The notes below the pieces were generated by a model that was not told the origin of the DNA, did no database searches, and saw only the letters and a list, made by a program, of their open reading frames with translations. Source: Pseudolabrys sp. (GTDB taxonomy: Bacteria; Pseudomonadota; Alphaproteobacteria; Rhizobiales; Xanthobacteraceae). Taken from it: 64,000 nucleotides of DNA. Below are positions 39,506 to 48,571 of the stretch, piece by piece; within the stretch, counting starts at the first letter, position 1, and every line of letters begins with the position of its first letter. A program made the translations under genes and the position numbers. The DNA is taken from assembly GCA_009694265.1 (NCBI GenBank), contig SHVM01000002.1, forward strand, positions 1-64,000. Reading direction: 5' to 3'.

Positions 39506-40666
39506 TCACGCCGCCAGATCGGCGACCACCGCATCGAGCAACGGAAATCCAGATTGCGTGACGCGCAGGCGGCCGTCCAGCGTGGTCTCCACCGCGCCAC
39601 CTTGGCGCAAGAATGAAACGCGCTCCGGATCAAGGTTACGGCCAGCAAGCTGCGTGAAGCGCTCGGGCTCAATGCCTTCGGCGAGCCGCAGTCCCATCAG
39701 CAGGAATTCGTCGGCCACTTCGCCCGGCTGGAGTTTCTCGTCGACGGTGAGGCCGGTGCCGTGCGCCTCAACGCGCTCGAGCCACGCCTCCGGCCGCTTG
39801 TCGGTTTCGGTCGCGTAGCGGCGGCCGTCGATGTTGAGCCGCCCGTGCGCGCCCGGTCCGATGCCGGCATATTCATGGCCGCGCCAATAAACCAGATTGT
39901 GCCGGCATTCGGCGCCCGGCCGCGCGTGATTGGAAATCTCGTATGCCGGCAGGCCTGCGCCGGCGCAGATCAATTGCGTTAGATCGTAAAGATCGCGGCC
40001 TAGATTGTCGTCGGGGATGGCGATTTTTCCGGCCTTGTGCAGACCGAAGAACGGCGTGCCCGGCTCGATGGTCAATTGATAAAGCGATAAATGCTCGGCC
40101 GCTTCGGCAATCGCGCGCTTGAGCTCGATGCTCCAAGTGTCGAGCGTCTGGCGCGGGCGCGCATAGATGAGATCGAACGAATAACGCTCGAAGATTGAAC
40201 GCGCGACCGCGACCGCGTCGAGCGCTTCCTGCGCGGTATGCAGACGGCCCAGCTCCTTGAGCGCGGCATCGTCGAGAGCCTGCACGCCGAGCGAAACGCG
40301 ATTGACGCCGGCTGAGCGATAGCCGCGGAAGCGCGCGGCTTCGACGCTGGTCGGGTTTGCTTCCAGCGTAACCTCGACGTCGCTCGCGACGCTCCAGTGC
40401 TTGCCGATGGCATCGAGAATGGTTTGCACCGAGGACGGATGCATCAGTGAGGGCGTGCCGCCGCCGAAGAAGATCGTCGACACCGTGCGGCCCGGCACGC
40501 GCGCGGCGGTGACGGCGATTTCGGACTCAAACGCGCGCACGAAGCGCGCCTCGTCGACGCCGCCATGGCGCACATGGCTGTTGAAATCGCAATAGGGGCA
40601 CTTCGACAGGCAGAACGGCCAGTGCACATAGACTGCGAACTGCGGTGGCATGGAAGTGAAGGTCAT
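39506..40666 (-). CDS. hemW: Heme chaperone HemW (radical SAM)
   Basis: This 386-residue HemN-like protein holds the radical SAM cluster motif CLSKCPYC near residues 19-26, followed by FFGGGTPSL. HemW relatives bind heme and hand it to respiratory enzymes rather than decarboxylating coproporphyrinogen. The short C-terminus lacking HemN extra domains favours HemW. ATG at 40666 (MTFTSMPPQ) is preferred; an in-frame codon at 40690 would add eight residues. rdgB lies upstream on the same strand. Confidence 0.94.
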   Translation of the reverse strand: MTFTSMPPQFAVYVHWPFCLSKCPYCDFNSHVRHGGVDEARFVRAFESEIAVTAARVPGRTVSTIFFGGGTPSLMHPSSVQTILDAIGKHWSVASDVEVTLEANPTSVEAARFRGYRSAGVNRVSLGVQALDDAALKELGRLHTAQEALDAVAVARSIFERYSFDLIYARPRQTLDTWSIELKRAIAEAAEHLSLYQLTIEPGTPFFGLHKAGKIAIPDDNLGRDLYDLTQLICAGAGLPAYEISNHARPGAECRHNLVYWRGHEYAGIGPGAHGRLNIDGRRYATETDKRPEAWLERVEAHGTGLTVDEKLQPGEVADEFLLMGLRLAEGIEPERFTQLAGRNLDPERVSFLRQGGAVETTLDGRLRVTQSGFPLLDAVVADLAA

Positions 40667-40768
40667 GTTAACCATTATACGCTCCGCCATCCTTGGGCCA
40701 CCAGCATCAATTCAATTTCCGTGGCGGATAATTGATTACAATTTTAACGATCTCGCGCAGCGCACCAA

Positions 40769-41398
40769 TTAGCGCAAGCAAGCATCCGCCAGTTTGACGA
40801 AGGCGCGGGCGCGATGCGACAGGCCGTTACCTTTCGGCGGCAAGCCGTGCTTCTCGTCTGCGCTCATCTGGCCGAAAGTGCGATCAAATCCATCGGGCAG
40901 GAACAACGGATCGTAACCAAAGCCCGCATTGCCGCGCGGCGGCCACACCGCGACGCCATCGACGCGGCCTTCGAACTCTTCCACATGGCCGTCCGGCCAG
41001 GCCAGACACAGCGCCGCGATAAAATGCGCGCGCCGTTGCGAAGGCTGCTTGGCGCCGCGCTCGATCAGCAGCGTCTGGATGCGGTTCATGGCGAAGCGGA
41101 AATCTTTGTCAGGGCCGGCCCAGCGCGCCGAGTGAATGCCGGGATCGCCACCGAGCGCATCGAAGACCAAACCTGAATCGTCGGAAAATGCTACGCATCC
41201 GGTGGCAAGCGCCGCGGCCATCGCCTTGATGCGCGCATTCTCGGCGAATGTTTTGCCGGTCTCAACGGGCTCGGCATGCTTAAGTTCGGCTGCCGATTGC
41301 GCGGCGATGCCATAGGGCGCGAGCAAGGCGCGCATTTCCGTGAGCTTGCCCGGATTATGGGTGGCAATCACCACGGGACCTGTGAGTTTTCGGCTCAC
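40769..41398 (-). CDS. rdgB: XTP/dITP pyrophosphatase RdgB
   Basis: This 209-residue Ham1-family enzyme hydrolyses XTP, dITP and ITP to monophosphates, keeping deaminated purines out of nucleic acids. Motifs [31 protein letters not shown] and the closing [11 protein letters not shown] are intact. Its ATG overlaps the rph stop by 4 bp, the standard rph-rdgB-hemW order. Confidence 0.97.
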   Translation of the reverse strand: MSRKLTGPVVIATHNPGKLTEMRALLAPYGIAAQSAAELKHAEPVETGKTFAENARIKAMAAALATGCVAFSDDSGLVFDALGGDPGIHSARWAGPDKDFRFAMNRIQTLLIERGAKQPSQRRAHFIAALCLAWPDGHVEEFEGRVDGVAVWPPRGNAGFGYDPLFLPDGFDRTFGQMSADEKHGLPPKGNGLSHRARAFVKLADACLR

Positions 41399-42108
41399 CC
41401 CACCGCCATTTTTTGCAAACCCACCAGCTTCTCGATGCCCTTGCGCGCCAGCGCGAGCAACGTCAGGAACTGCTCCTCGCTGAACGGATCTTTTTCCGCG
41501 GTGGCCTGGACTTCAACAATATTGCCGGAGCCGGTCATGACGAAATTGGCGTCGGTGTCGGCTTCCGAGTCCTCGGCATAGTCCAGGTCAAGCACCGCGG
41601 TGCCTTTGAACACGCCGCAGGACACAGCGGCGATGTGATCGCGCAGCACGGGCGCTTTGAGCATGTCGCGCGACTTCATCCAGGCCAGGCAATCGGACAG
41701 CGCCATCCAGGCGCCGGTGATCGAGGCAGTGCGGGTGCCGCCGTCGGCCTGGATCACGTCGCAGTCGATGGTGATCTGACGCTCGCCGAGCGCCTGCAGG
41801 TCGATCACGGAGCGCAGCGAGCGTCCGATCAGTCGTTGGATCTCGACCGTGCGGCCGCCTTGCTTGCCGGCCGTGGCTTCGCGGCGGGTGCGCTCGGAGG
41901 TAGCGCGCGGCAGCATGCCGTATTCGGCGGTGACCCAGCCGCGCCCTTGACCCTTGAGCCAAGGCGGCAGCCGTTCCTCCAGGCTGGCGGTGACCAGCAC
42001 ATGGGTATCGCCGAACTTCACGAAACAGGAGCCTTCGGCATATTTGACCACGCCGCGTTCGAGGGATACGGCGCGCAACTCATCGACTTGTCGGCGGCTC
42101 GGCCGCAT
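41395..42108 (-). CDS. rph: Ribonuclease PH
   Basis: This 237-residue phosphorolytic 3'-5' exoribonuclease trims tRNA 3' ends. RPSRR at the N-terminus, the phosphate-binding [20 protein letters not shown] and the conserved [18 protein letters not shown] (here DTDANF) are seen. Length is normal. In related genomes rph and hrcA are usually adjacent and divergent; here six copper-related genes lie between them. Confidence 0.97.
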   Translation of the reverse strand: MRPSRRQVDELRAVSLERGVVKYAEGSCFVKFGDTHVLVTASLEERLPPWLKGQGRGWVTAEYGMLPRATSERTRREATAGKQGGRTVEIQRLIGRSLRSVIDLQALGERQITIDCDVIQADGGTRTASITGAWMALSDCLAWMKSRDMLKAPVLRDHIAAVSCGVFKGTAVLDLDYAEDSEADTDANFVMTGSGNIVEVQATAEKDPFSEEQFLTLLALARKGIEKLVGLQKMAVG

Positions 42109-42194
42109 CGGGCGCTCCTGTTCGCGGTGAAACTGATGTCCGCTTTCGTTTCAGAGCTTTTACGGAGCGGCTGGAGCCACGGCAAGGCCCAGCC

Positions 42195-42503
42195 TCATTT
42201 GGCCTTCTGGATTGTCGTCACGATGAACTGGCCGTTCACGTGTTCGGCGTCGAATTTCACCTTATCACCGGGCTTAACCGCCGTGAGCATGGCGGGGTCC
42301 TGAGCGCGAAAGACCATTGTCATCCCGTCTTCCATATCGAATTTCTTTATCGGGCCGTGCCTGATCGTGATCTTGCTGGCCGAAGCGTCGATCTTGGTCA
42401 CCTGACCGTCGATGAGCCCGGATTGTGCCCAAACAGTCCGCGGCATCGACACCATCAGCAGCGCGGTGGTGGCAACACCAAGAACGAACTTTTTCATACG
42501 CAT
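42195..42503 (-). CDS. CusF-like periplasmic copper-binding protein
   Basis: This 102-residue protein has a signal peptide (MRMKKFVLGVATTALLMVSM… ending VWAQ) and a small OB-fold CusF-type domain. Conserved features are KITIRHGPIKKFDMEDGMTMVF, supplying the His, the aromatic-adjacent position and the Met pair used for Cu(I). CusF proteins pass copper to an efflux pump or oxidase. A strong AAGGAG precedes the ATG. It is the last gene of the copper set and lies 34 bp after the cupredoxin gene. No CusAB pump is encoded nearby. Confidence 0.85.
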   Translation of the reverse strand: MRMKKFVLGVATTALLMVSMPRTVWAQSGLIDGQVTKIDASASKITIRHGPIKKFDMEDGMTMVFRAQDPAMLTAVKPGDKVKFDAEHVNGQFIVTTIQKAK

Positions 42504-42537
42504 CAACTGTCTCCTTACAACCTGATCGCGTCGGATT

Positions 42538-43020
42538 TCATTTCACGATGATCTTGCCGTGCATCCCGGCTTCGCGATGGCCTGGAATCAGGCAAGCAAA
42601 TTCAAATGAGCCGGACTTGGTGAAGCGCCAAAGGACTTCGCCGGCCTTTTCGGGCGCTAGGCGTTTCGCGTTGGGGTCGTCGTGCTCCATTTCCGGATAT
42701 TTCTTCATCAACTCCGCGTGCTTGAGATTTTCCTTGACAGTAGCCAGCACGAATTCGTGGTCGAGGGCGCCGGTGTTGCGCAGCAAGAATTTGATTTGCT
42801 CGCCTTTGCGGACCTGAATCGTTTCTGGGGCGAATCCCATCTTCCCGTCTGCTTCGTGCATGGCGATCTGGATGGTCCGGGAAGGTTTTTTGGGATTGCC
42901 GGGTTGTCCGGCCGAGAAGCCTCCATGGCTGTGTCCGGGCGTTCCGGAGCCGGCGAAGGCCGCTCCGGATATCAAAGCGCCAGCGAGTGTGACGAGTGCA
43001 AACGAGAAGATAGTCCGCAT
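42538..43020 (-). CDS. Cupredoxin-domain periplasmic protein
   Basis: This 160-residue protein has a signal peptide ending GAAFAG, a His/Gly-rich segment, then a plastocyanin-like domain. The type 1 copper ligands are visible as His in GALDHEFVL and CLIPGHREAGMHG (Cys, His, Met). CopI-type cupredoxins with this layout protect periplasmic enzymes from copper. AGGAG lies at a good distance before the ATG. It follows the multicopper oxidase gene by 15 bp. Confidence 0.87.
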   Translation of the reverse strand: MRTIFSFALVTLAGALISGAAFAGSGTPGHSHGGFSAGQPGNPKKPSRTIQIAMHEADGKMGFAPETIQVRKGEQIKFLLRNTGALDHEFVLATVKENLKHAELMKKYPEMEHDDPNAKRLAPEKAGEVLWRFTKSGSFEFACLIPGHREAGMHGKIIVK

Positions 43021-43035
43021 GTGTTGTGCTCCTGA

Positions 43036-44424
43036 TCAGTGTTGTCCGTTGTGGCTGTTCATTCGCGGCTTAACGACCGTGACCTCGATGGTCCGTTTAC
43101 CCGGAGCCGTATCGCTCTTGCGGCTCGGCGCGTCGCGAGTCAGATCGCTGACCTCATAGGCAACCGTGCCGGCCGGGTGCTTAAACCAACCTGGGTCCTT
43201 GTAATCGTTGCGGTCGAGGCCATCGCGAACCTTGACGACCGAGAACATGCCGCCCATTTCGAGCGGTCCGAACTGCCCGAAGCCGGTCATCATTGGCAGC
43301 GTGTTGTCGGGCATCGGCATTTCCATGGAACCCATCTCGGCCATGCCGGCGGAGCCCATCTGCATGTAGTCGGGCACCAGCCTGCGGATCGGTTTGACGA
43401 GGTCGCGCTGCTCGGCGCCGATAAACGTTTTCACCTCGTGGCCCATGGCGTTCATGGTGTGATGCGACTTGTGGCAATGGATGGCCCAGTCGCCGGGCTC
43501 GTCAGCAACGAATTCATAGGCCCGCATGGCACCAACCGGTATATCGGTCGTCACTTCCGGCCAACGAGCACTCTGCGGTACCCAGCCGCCGTCGGTGCAC
43601 GACACCTCGAAATGATAGCCGTGCATGTGGATTGGGTGGTTGGTCATGGTGAGGTTACCCACCCGCACCCTTACACGATCGCCTTTGCGAACGACCAGAT
43701 GATCGATGCCGGGAAATGCGCGGCTGTTCCAAGTCCACAGATTGAAGTCGGCCATGGTCATCACCTTCGGCACGTAACTGCCCGGGTCGATATCGTAAGA
43801 GTTCAGAAGAAAAACGAAGTCGCGATCGACGCGCATGAACTTGGGGTCGCGCGGATGCACGACGAAAAATCCCATCATCCCCATCGCCATCTGCACCATT
43901 TCGTCGGCATGCGGGTGGTACATGAACGTCCCGCTCTTCTTCAGCGCAAACTCATAGACGAAGGTTTTTCCAGGCTTGATGTGCGGCTGCGTCAAACCGC
44001 CGACGCCGTCCATGCCATTGGGCAGCAGCATTCCGTGCCAATGGATCGTGGTGTGTTCGGGAAGTTTGTTAGTGACGAAGATGCGCAGCTTGTCGCCCTC
44101 GACGCACTCGATGGTCGGCCCTGGCGATTGGCCGTTGTAGCCCCACAGATGCGCTTTCATGCCCGGTGCGATCTCTCTCTCCACCGGCTCAGCGACGAGA
44201 TGGAATTCTTTCCAGTCGCCGTTCATTCGCCACGGCAACGTCCAGCCGTTAAGGGTGACGACCGGCTGGTAGTCGGGGCCGCTTGAGGGAAACAGCGGCG
44301 GCTGCATGGCCGGTGAGGTGGCGAAGGCCGCCTCCGGAATGCCAGCGGCCTGCACGCGGCTGCTGACGGCGGCGGCTCCAGCGAGAATGGCCGAACCGCC
44401 GATGAGATTGCGTCGCGAGATCAT
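43036..44424 (-). CDS. copA: Multicopper oxidase, CopA type
   Basis: This 462-residue protein carries a twin-arginine signal (ISRRNLIGGSAILAGAAAV). The oxidase motifs are TTIHWHGMLLPNG, FMYHPHADEMVQM, HPIHMHGYHFEV and DWAIHCHKSHHTMNAMGH, covering type 1, 2 and 3 copper ligands. A methionine-rich stretch (MQMGSAGMAEMGSMEMPMPD) near residue 375 is typical of copper resistance oxidases. It likely oxidises Cu(I) in the periplasm. The start at 44424 follows GGGAGA. The TolC-like gene lies 20 bp upstream. Confidence 0.93.
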   Translation of the reverse strand: MISRRNLIGGSAILAGAAAVSSRVQAAGIPEAAFATSPAMQPPLFPSSGPDYQPVVTLNGWTLPWRMNGDWKEFHLVAEPVEREIAPGMKAHLWGYNGQSPGPTIECVEGDKLRIFVTNKLPEHTTIHWHGMLLPNGMDGVGGLTQPHIKPGKTFVYEFALKKSGTFMYHPHADEMVQMAMGMMGFFVVHPRDPKFMRVDRDFVFLLNSYDIDPGSYVPKVMTMADFNLWTWNSRAFPGIDHLVVRKGDRVRVRVGNLTMTNHPIHMHGYHFEVSCTDGGWVPQSARWPEVTTDIPVGAMRAYEFVADEPGDWAIHCHKSHHTMNAMGHEVKTFIGAEQRDLVKPIRRLVPDYMQMGSAGMAEMGSMEMPMPDNTLPMMTGFGQFGPLEMGGMFSVVKVRDGLDRNDYKDPGWFKHPAGTVAYEVSDLTRDAPSRKSDTAPGKRTIEVTVVKPRMNSHNGQH

Positions 44425-44444
44425 GGTCGTTCTCCCAATCAATT

Positions 44445-45878
44445 TCAGTGGCCCGAGGCGTTGCCCGTCGCGGGCTTTGTCATGGCCGATGTTTCTTCGC
44501 TACTCGCCGCGGCGCCGCCACCGATGATCGCAACCGACAGATCAGTGCTGGCGAGCCAGAAGTTGCGCTGCGCTTCGATAGCTGACGTATTTGCCGCGAT
44601 CCGCTGCCGCGACTCGGCCAGCAAGGCGAACACGTCGACCTGCATGGCGCCGTAACGGAGCATCATTTCGTCCGAAATGATCTTGCGCAGCGGCAACACT
44701 TCGCGCTGGTAGTGGGCCGCGATGTCGTAGCTGGACCGATAGCTGCGATACGCGTCGCGCGCCTGCGAGCGTATATTGATCGCTTTTTCCGCCAAACGGT
44801 TGACCGCCTGCATGTAGGTCTGTTCGGCCGCGCGAAGTCTTGTCTCGCCGAAATCGAACAGCGGCACCTGCAATTCGACTTCGACGCCGCGTTGACGGTC
44901 GCTGGCAGCGTCGGCTGGCCGCGTGGTTTTATCGATGCCGCCGAGTTCGAGCACGTTGATGAATCGTGTCGCTTGTGAAAGTCCGAGCGATTTGGCGAGC
45001 GTTTCGATCTCAATTCGCGCAATTTGAATATCGATGCGCCGGAGCAGCGCGTCGCGTTCGACCGTCGGCCACGACCGCTGGCGCGAGGGCAGCGCAGGCA
45101 GCGCGGCCGGCAGTTTGAATGCTAGATCGTTGCCCCACAGACCCATCACCTGGATCAGTCGCTCGCGCGCGCTGGCCGCGCGCTGGTGCGCGCTGGCGAG
45201 CTGCGCCGTGACCTCGGCATAGAACACTTGTTCGCGCGCCTGATTGAGTTTGTTGAGTGCACCACTCTCGCCAAGGCGGGTGGCGAGCTTGGCTGCGTTG
45301 GCCGCGGCGGTTTGCGCCTCGGCCAGCAGGCCGGCGAGCTGCCGGCTGGCAACCGCGCGGTAGTAAGAATGGCGCGCCTCGGCGGCGACGCGCGTGGTCT
45401 CTCCGGCGGCGCGCAATTGCGCTTGGTGAAAACGGTCCTGTGCAATCTCGGCGCGCGCGGGCAGCGTCGCCAGGCTAAGAATATTGGCGACGATCTTGCG
45501 CTCGATCTCGATGTCGGCCGCACTCGCGATCCGGGAAATCGATATCTTAGGATTGGGCGGAAGACTTTCCGCGACCATGGCGGCCTCGGCAATTCCGAGC
45601 TCGTTATAGGCCGCTTGCAGGCCGCGATTGTTGAGGAGCGCGATCTGCACCGCCGTGTCGGCGGTCAGGGGCCGCTTGAGCAAGTGCTGGACCCTCGCTT
45701 GCGCCGAAGCCGCATCGTCCCGCGTACGTATGGCGATCACGTCCTTGTGGAGCTCTTGGTCGGCGACGTTGGCGGCCACGTTCATCCCGCCGTCTGGTGA
45801 AAAAGTCTGACAGGCTGAAAGCATCAGCGCGCCGGCGAGGACGGCAACGGCGCGGGTGAGGGATGGGGTGTGCATCAT
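44445..45878 (-). CDS. TolC-family outer-membrane efflux lipoprotein
   Basis: This 477-residue protein has a lipoprotein signal with lipobox LMLSAC, followed by two outer-membrane efflux domains of long coiled helices (for example YNELGIAEAAMVAESLPPNPKIS and TYMQAVNRLAEKAINIRSQARDAYRSYR). Within a copper gene set this is likely the exit duct, like CusC. No inner-membrane pump or adaptor gene is near, so its pump partner must be elsewhere or it acts differently. It overlaps the small lipoprotein gene by 4 bp. Confidence 0.88.
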   Translation of the reverse strand: MMHTPSLTRAVAVLAGALMLSACQTFSPDGGMNVAANVADQELHKDVIAIRTRDDAASAQARVQHLLKRPLTADTAVQIALLNNRGLQAAYNELGIAEAAMVAESLPPNPKISISRIASAADIEIERKIVANILSLATLPARAEIAQDRFHQAQLRAAGETTRVAAEARHSYYRAVASRQLAGLLAEAQTAAANAAKLATRLGESGALNKLNQAREQVFYAEVTAQLASAHQRAASARERLIQVMGLWGNDLAFKLPAALPALPSRQRSWPTVERDALLRRIDIQIARIEIETLAKSLGLSQATRFINVLELGGIDKTTRPADAASDRQRGVEVELQVPLFDFGETRLRAAEQTYMQAVNRLAEKAINIRSQARDAYRSYRSSYDIAAHYQREVLPLRKIISDEMMLRYGAMQVDVFALLAESRQRIAANTSAIEAQRNFWLASTDLSVAIIGGGAAASSEETSAMTKPATGNASGH

Positions 45879-46162
45879 TGCCCATCCTTCTTCGGTGCCG
45901 GCGCAACGCGATCATTGCGCTCGCGCCACGGCAACGGTTCGACAGGACGCTGGCTGGAATAATCGCCGAGTACCGGGCGGTAGGCAGCCGGCGGGACGCG
46001 AAAGTCCGGATCGGACACTTTATCGCCGTCGAATGGGCGTGGCGGAGTTGCCGCGCAGCCCTCGATTAAAAAAGCGACTGCCAGAACGGCGGGCAGCCTA
46101 TATCGCCACAGAATCGAACGCAGCATTGCAGCGGCTGGCCGCAGCCAGAATTGTTTGGACAT
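45875..46162 (-). CDS. Small putative lipoprotein in the copper set
   Basis: This 95-residue protein has a hydrophobic N-terminus ending in the lipobox-like IEGC at about residue 36, then a charged, proline-rich mature region of about 60 residues (PPRPFDGDKVSDPDFRVPPAAYRP…). No family is recognised. Coupled by a 4-bp overlap to the TolC-like gene, it is probably part of the same envelope machinery. The ATG at 46162 has GAGGGA upstream. Confidence 0.7.
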   Translation of the reverse strand: MSKQFWLRPAAAMLRSILWRYRLPAVLAVAFLIEGCAATPPRPFDGDKVSDPDFRVPPAAYRPVLGDYSSQRPVEPLPWRERNDRVAPAPKKDGQ

Positions 46163-46230
46163 GACGATCCCTCATCCATCGGTTCGATGATGAGCGCGCG
46201 CAGCAAATCAAGCCGCGGTAGCGCAACGGT

Positions 46231-46626
46231 TCAAAGCGACAGAAGGGATCTCGGAGGGCGATCGATACGGTCGGAACTGCGGCCAAAAAGGCTCTCGCTG
46301 GCGGCCGCTACCGTGCCAGAGGCCAGCATTGGCTCCAGGGCAAAGACATCGAAAGCCGGCGCAATGGCGTTGACGCCAAATAGCCCGCAGCACTTGGCGG
46401 GCTGTCCCTGGTCTTCGCCGCCGGTGCTGGAATGCCGATGGCTCGATCCGTCTTGATGGACATGAGCCTGGCTTGCCTGGTGGTGGTCGTCGGTCAGGCA
46501 ATGCGCGGCCGTTATGGCATCGGTGAAGGTCAGGGCGGCCGCCGGCGTCACGACGCAAAGCGCGTATAGGGCGACAAGGAACCACGCCGCTCGCCTACGC
46601 CCTGTCCTGGTTAACGCCTTCAACAT
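46231..46626 (-). CDS. Histidine-rich exported hypothetical protein
   Basis: From ATG at 46626 this 131-residue protein has a signal/anchor helix ([20 protein letters not shown]) and a histidine-rich segment ([20 protein letters not shown]) followed by a CC pair in AKCCGLFG. It is the first gene of the copper operon and likely binds metal, perhaps as a periplasmic copper buffer or sensor-like factor. It resembles DUF2946-type small proteins only in general layout. It faces hrcA across about 150 bp. Confidence 0.65.
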   Translation of the reverse strand: MLKALTRTGRRRAAWFLVALYALCVVTPAAALTFTDAITAAHCLTDDHHQASQAHVHQDGSSHRHSSTGGEDQGQPAKCCGLFGVNAIAPAFDVFALEPMLASGTVAAASESLFGRSSDRIDRPPRSLLSL

Positions 46627-46773
46627 AGCGGGGACCGTTGTAACGCACGCATTTTGCCGGTGGCAACCGGCCGGATGACAGCGAAAATTGCCATTATGGC
46701 CCGATGCTGGCAAGACCGCCTTGATCAATTAGCTGCGAATGGTCAATTCTCCACAATACAGAAGGAATTGGCA

Positions 46774-47859
46774 TTGGCTTCCCACGACGTCCCGATCGGC
46801 TCTTCGCAGGTCAGTCTCGCGGCGCTCAACGAGCGCTCGCGCGAGATTTTCCGCTCAATCGTCGAGAGCTATCTTACCACCGGCGAGCCGGTCGGCTCAC
46901 GCAATCTGTCGCGCATTCTGCCGATTTCGCTGTCACCGGCCTCGGTGCGCAATGTGATGTCGGACCTTGAGCAGCTCGGCCTGATCTATGCCCCGCATAC
47001 CTCGGCCGGCAGGCTGCCGACAGAACTGGGCTTGCGTTTCTTTGTCGACGCATTGATGCAGGTCGGGGATTTGACCGAGGGCGATCGCCGCTCGATCGAG
47101 GCGCAGGTGGCCAGCGCCAGCACCAGCAAGTCGGTGGAAGCCGTGCTCACTGAAGCCTCGCAGATGCTGTCGGGCTTGACCCGTTCGGCCGGCGTCGTGC
47201 TCACCGCGAAAAACAATGTGCGGCTCAAGCACATCGAATTCGTGCGGCTGGAGCCGGAACGCGCGCTGGCGGTGCTGGTCGCCGAAGACGGCCAGGTGGA
47301 GAACCGCGTTCTCAACGTGCCGTCGGGCCTGCCGACATCGGCGCTCACCGAAGCCGGTAATTTCCTCAACGCCCATATCCGCGGCAAGTCCCTGGCCGAA
47401 CTTCGCGCCGAGATCGAAACCTCGCTGTCGCAGGGCCAGGCCGAGCTCGATCAACTGACGCAGAAAATTATTTCCGCCGGGCTGGCGAGCTGGTCGGGCG
47501 GCGAAAGCAACGATCGCCAGCTGATCGTGCGCGGCCATGCCAATCTGCTGGACGACCTGCACGCGCTCGCCGATCTGGAGCGGGTGCGCTCGCTGTTCGA
47601 TGCGCTGGAGACCAAACGCGGGGTGATCGACCTGCTCGGCCGCGCCGAGCGCGCCGATGGCGTGCGCATCTTCATCGGCTCGGAGAACAAGCTGTTCTCG
47701 CTCTCCGGGTCTTCCACCATCGTCGCGCCCTATCGCGACGCCGAAGGCCGTATTGTCGGTGTTATCGGCGTGATCGGCCCGACCCGGCTGAATTATGCCC
47801 GAGTCATCCCGATGGTCGATTACACGGCCCGCATGGTGAGCCGGCTGCTGGCGACATAG
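46774..47859 (+). CDS. hrcA: Heat-inducible transcription repressor HrcA
   Basis: From TTG at 46774 this 361-residue repressor has an N-terminal winged helix ([30 protein letters not shown]) and a GAF-like domain with insertion. HrcA binds CIRCE operators, usually ahead of groESL. None was found in this window. The TTG start is chosen because AGAAGGA lies at proper distance upstream; no ATG fits. grpE follows 85 bp downstream. Confidence 0.92.
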   Translation: MASHDVPIGSSQVSLAALNERSREIFRSIVESYLTTGEPVGSRNLSRILPISLSPASVRNVMSDLEQLGLIYAPHTSAGRLPTELGLRFFVDALMQVGDLTEGDRRSIEAQVASASTSKSVEAVLTEASQMLSGLTRSAGVVLTAKNNVRLKHIEFVRLEPERALAVLVAEDGQVENRVLNVPSGLPTSALTEAGNFLNAHIRGKSLAELRAEIETSLSQGQAELDQLTQKIISAGLASWSGGESNDRQLIVRGHANLLDDLHALADLERVRSLFDALETKRGVIDLLGRAERADGVRIFIGSENKLFSLSGSSTIVAPYRDAEGRIVGVIGVIGPTRLNYARVIPMVDYTARMVSRLLAT

Positions 47860-47944
47860 AAATAGCGCTTGGAGCCGGCGCTTGATTTTTTACCCGTGAA
47901 CCCTGATATCCCGGGCATCCGATGAGTTTTGAGGATTTGAGCAC

Positions 47945-48568
47945 ATGACGGACAGGCCCGCCGCGCACGATACGGCTGCCAAATATGAGGGCGTATTGCC
48001 CGAGGGCGAAGCGGCCTCAGCGCCTGAAATGGTGCCGGCCGAGCAGGTGACCGCCGCCTTGGAAGCGGCCGCCGAATTCAAAGACAAGCTGCTGCGCACG
48101 CTGGCCGAGATGGAAAACCTGCGCAAGCGGACCGAGCGCGAGGTCGCCGACGCGCGGCAGTATGGCATTGCCGGTTTTGCCCGCGACGTGGTGGGCGCGG
48201 TCGACAACATGCATCGCGCGCTGACAACTATCGATGCCGAATTGCGCGAGCTGGGCGACGCCAAAGTGATCGCGATGATCGAGGGCGTCGAGCTGACCGA
48301 GCGCGAATTGCTCAAGGCTATCGAGAAACACGGCGTGAAGAAATTTTCTCCCGAGGGCGAAAAGTTCGATCCGAACGTGCATCAGGCGATGTATGAGGTG
48401 CAGGATTCCGATTTTCCGCCCGGCCATATCGCGCAAGTCATCCAGGCCGGCTACATGCTGGGCGACCGGGTGCTGCGCCCGGCCCTGGTCGCGGTGGTGA
48501 AGGCGCCGTCGAAATCGCCGCAGTCTTCCGCCAACGACAATCCGCAGCCGGACAGCGCCGCGGAATAA
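47945..48568 (+). CDS. grpE: Nucleotide exchange factor GrpE
   Basis: This 207-residue dimeric co-chaperone releases ADP from DnaK. The long helical head (EFKDKLLRTLAEMENLRKRTEREVADAR) and the C-terminal beta wing (KKFSPEGEKFDPNVHQAMYEVQDSDFPPGHIAQVIQAGYMLGDRVLRPALV) are typical. It lies between hrcA and dnaK, though a minus-strand gene separates it from dnaK here. Confidence 0.97.
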   Translation: MTDRPAAHDTAAKYEGVLPEGEAASAPEMVPAEQVTAALEAAAEFKDKLLRTLAEMENLRKRTEREVADARQYGIAGFARDVVGAVDNMHRALTTIDAELRELGDAKVIAMIEGVELTERELLKAIEKHGVKKFSPEGEKFDPNVHQAMYEVQDSDFPPGHIAQVIQAGYMLGDRVLRPALVAVVKAPSKSPQSSANDNPQPDSAAE

Positions 48569-48571
48569 GAT

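Noticed and set aside
46627-46773. CIRCE operator or copper-responsive operator between the copper operon and hrcA
   Set aside because: No TTAGCACTC-N9-GAGTGCTAA or CueR/CsoR-like palindrome is visible; only a short CCGGT/ACCGG inverted repeat.
47860-47944. RpoH-like promoter ahead of grpE (CTTG with CCTGATAT at 17 bp)
   Set aside because: The -10 element differs at two of five fixed bases from CYTAT, much weaker than the dnaK site.
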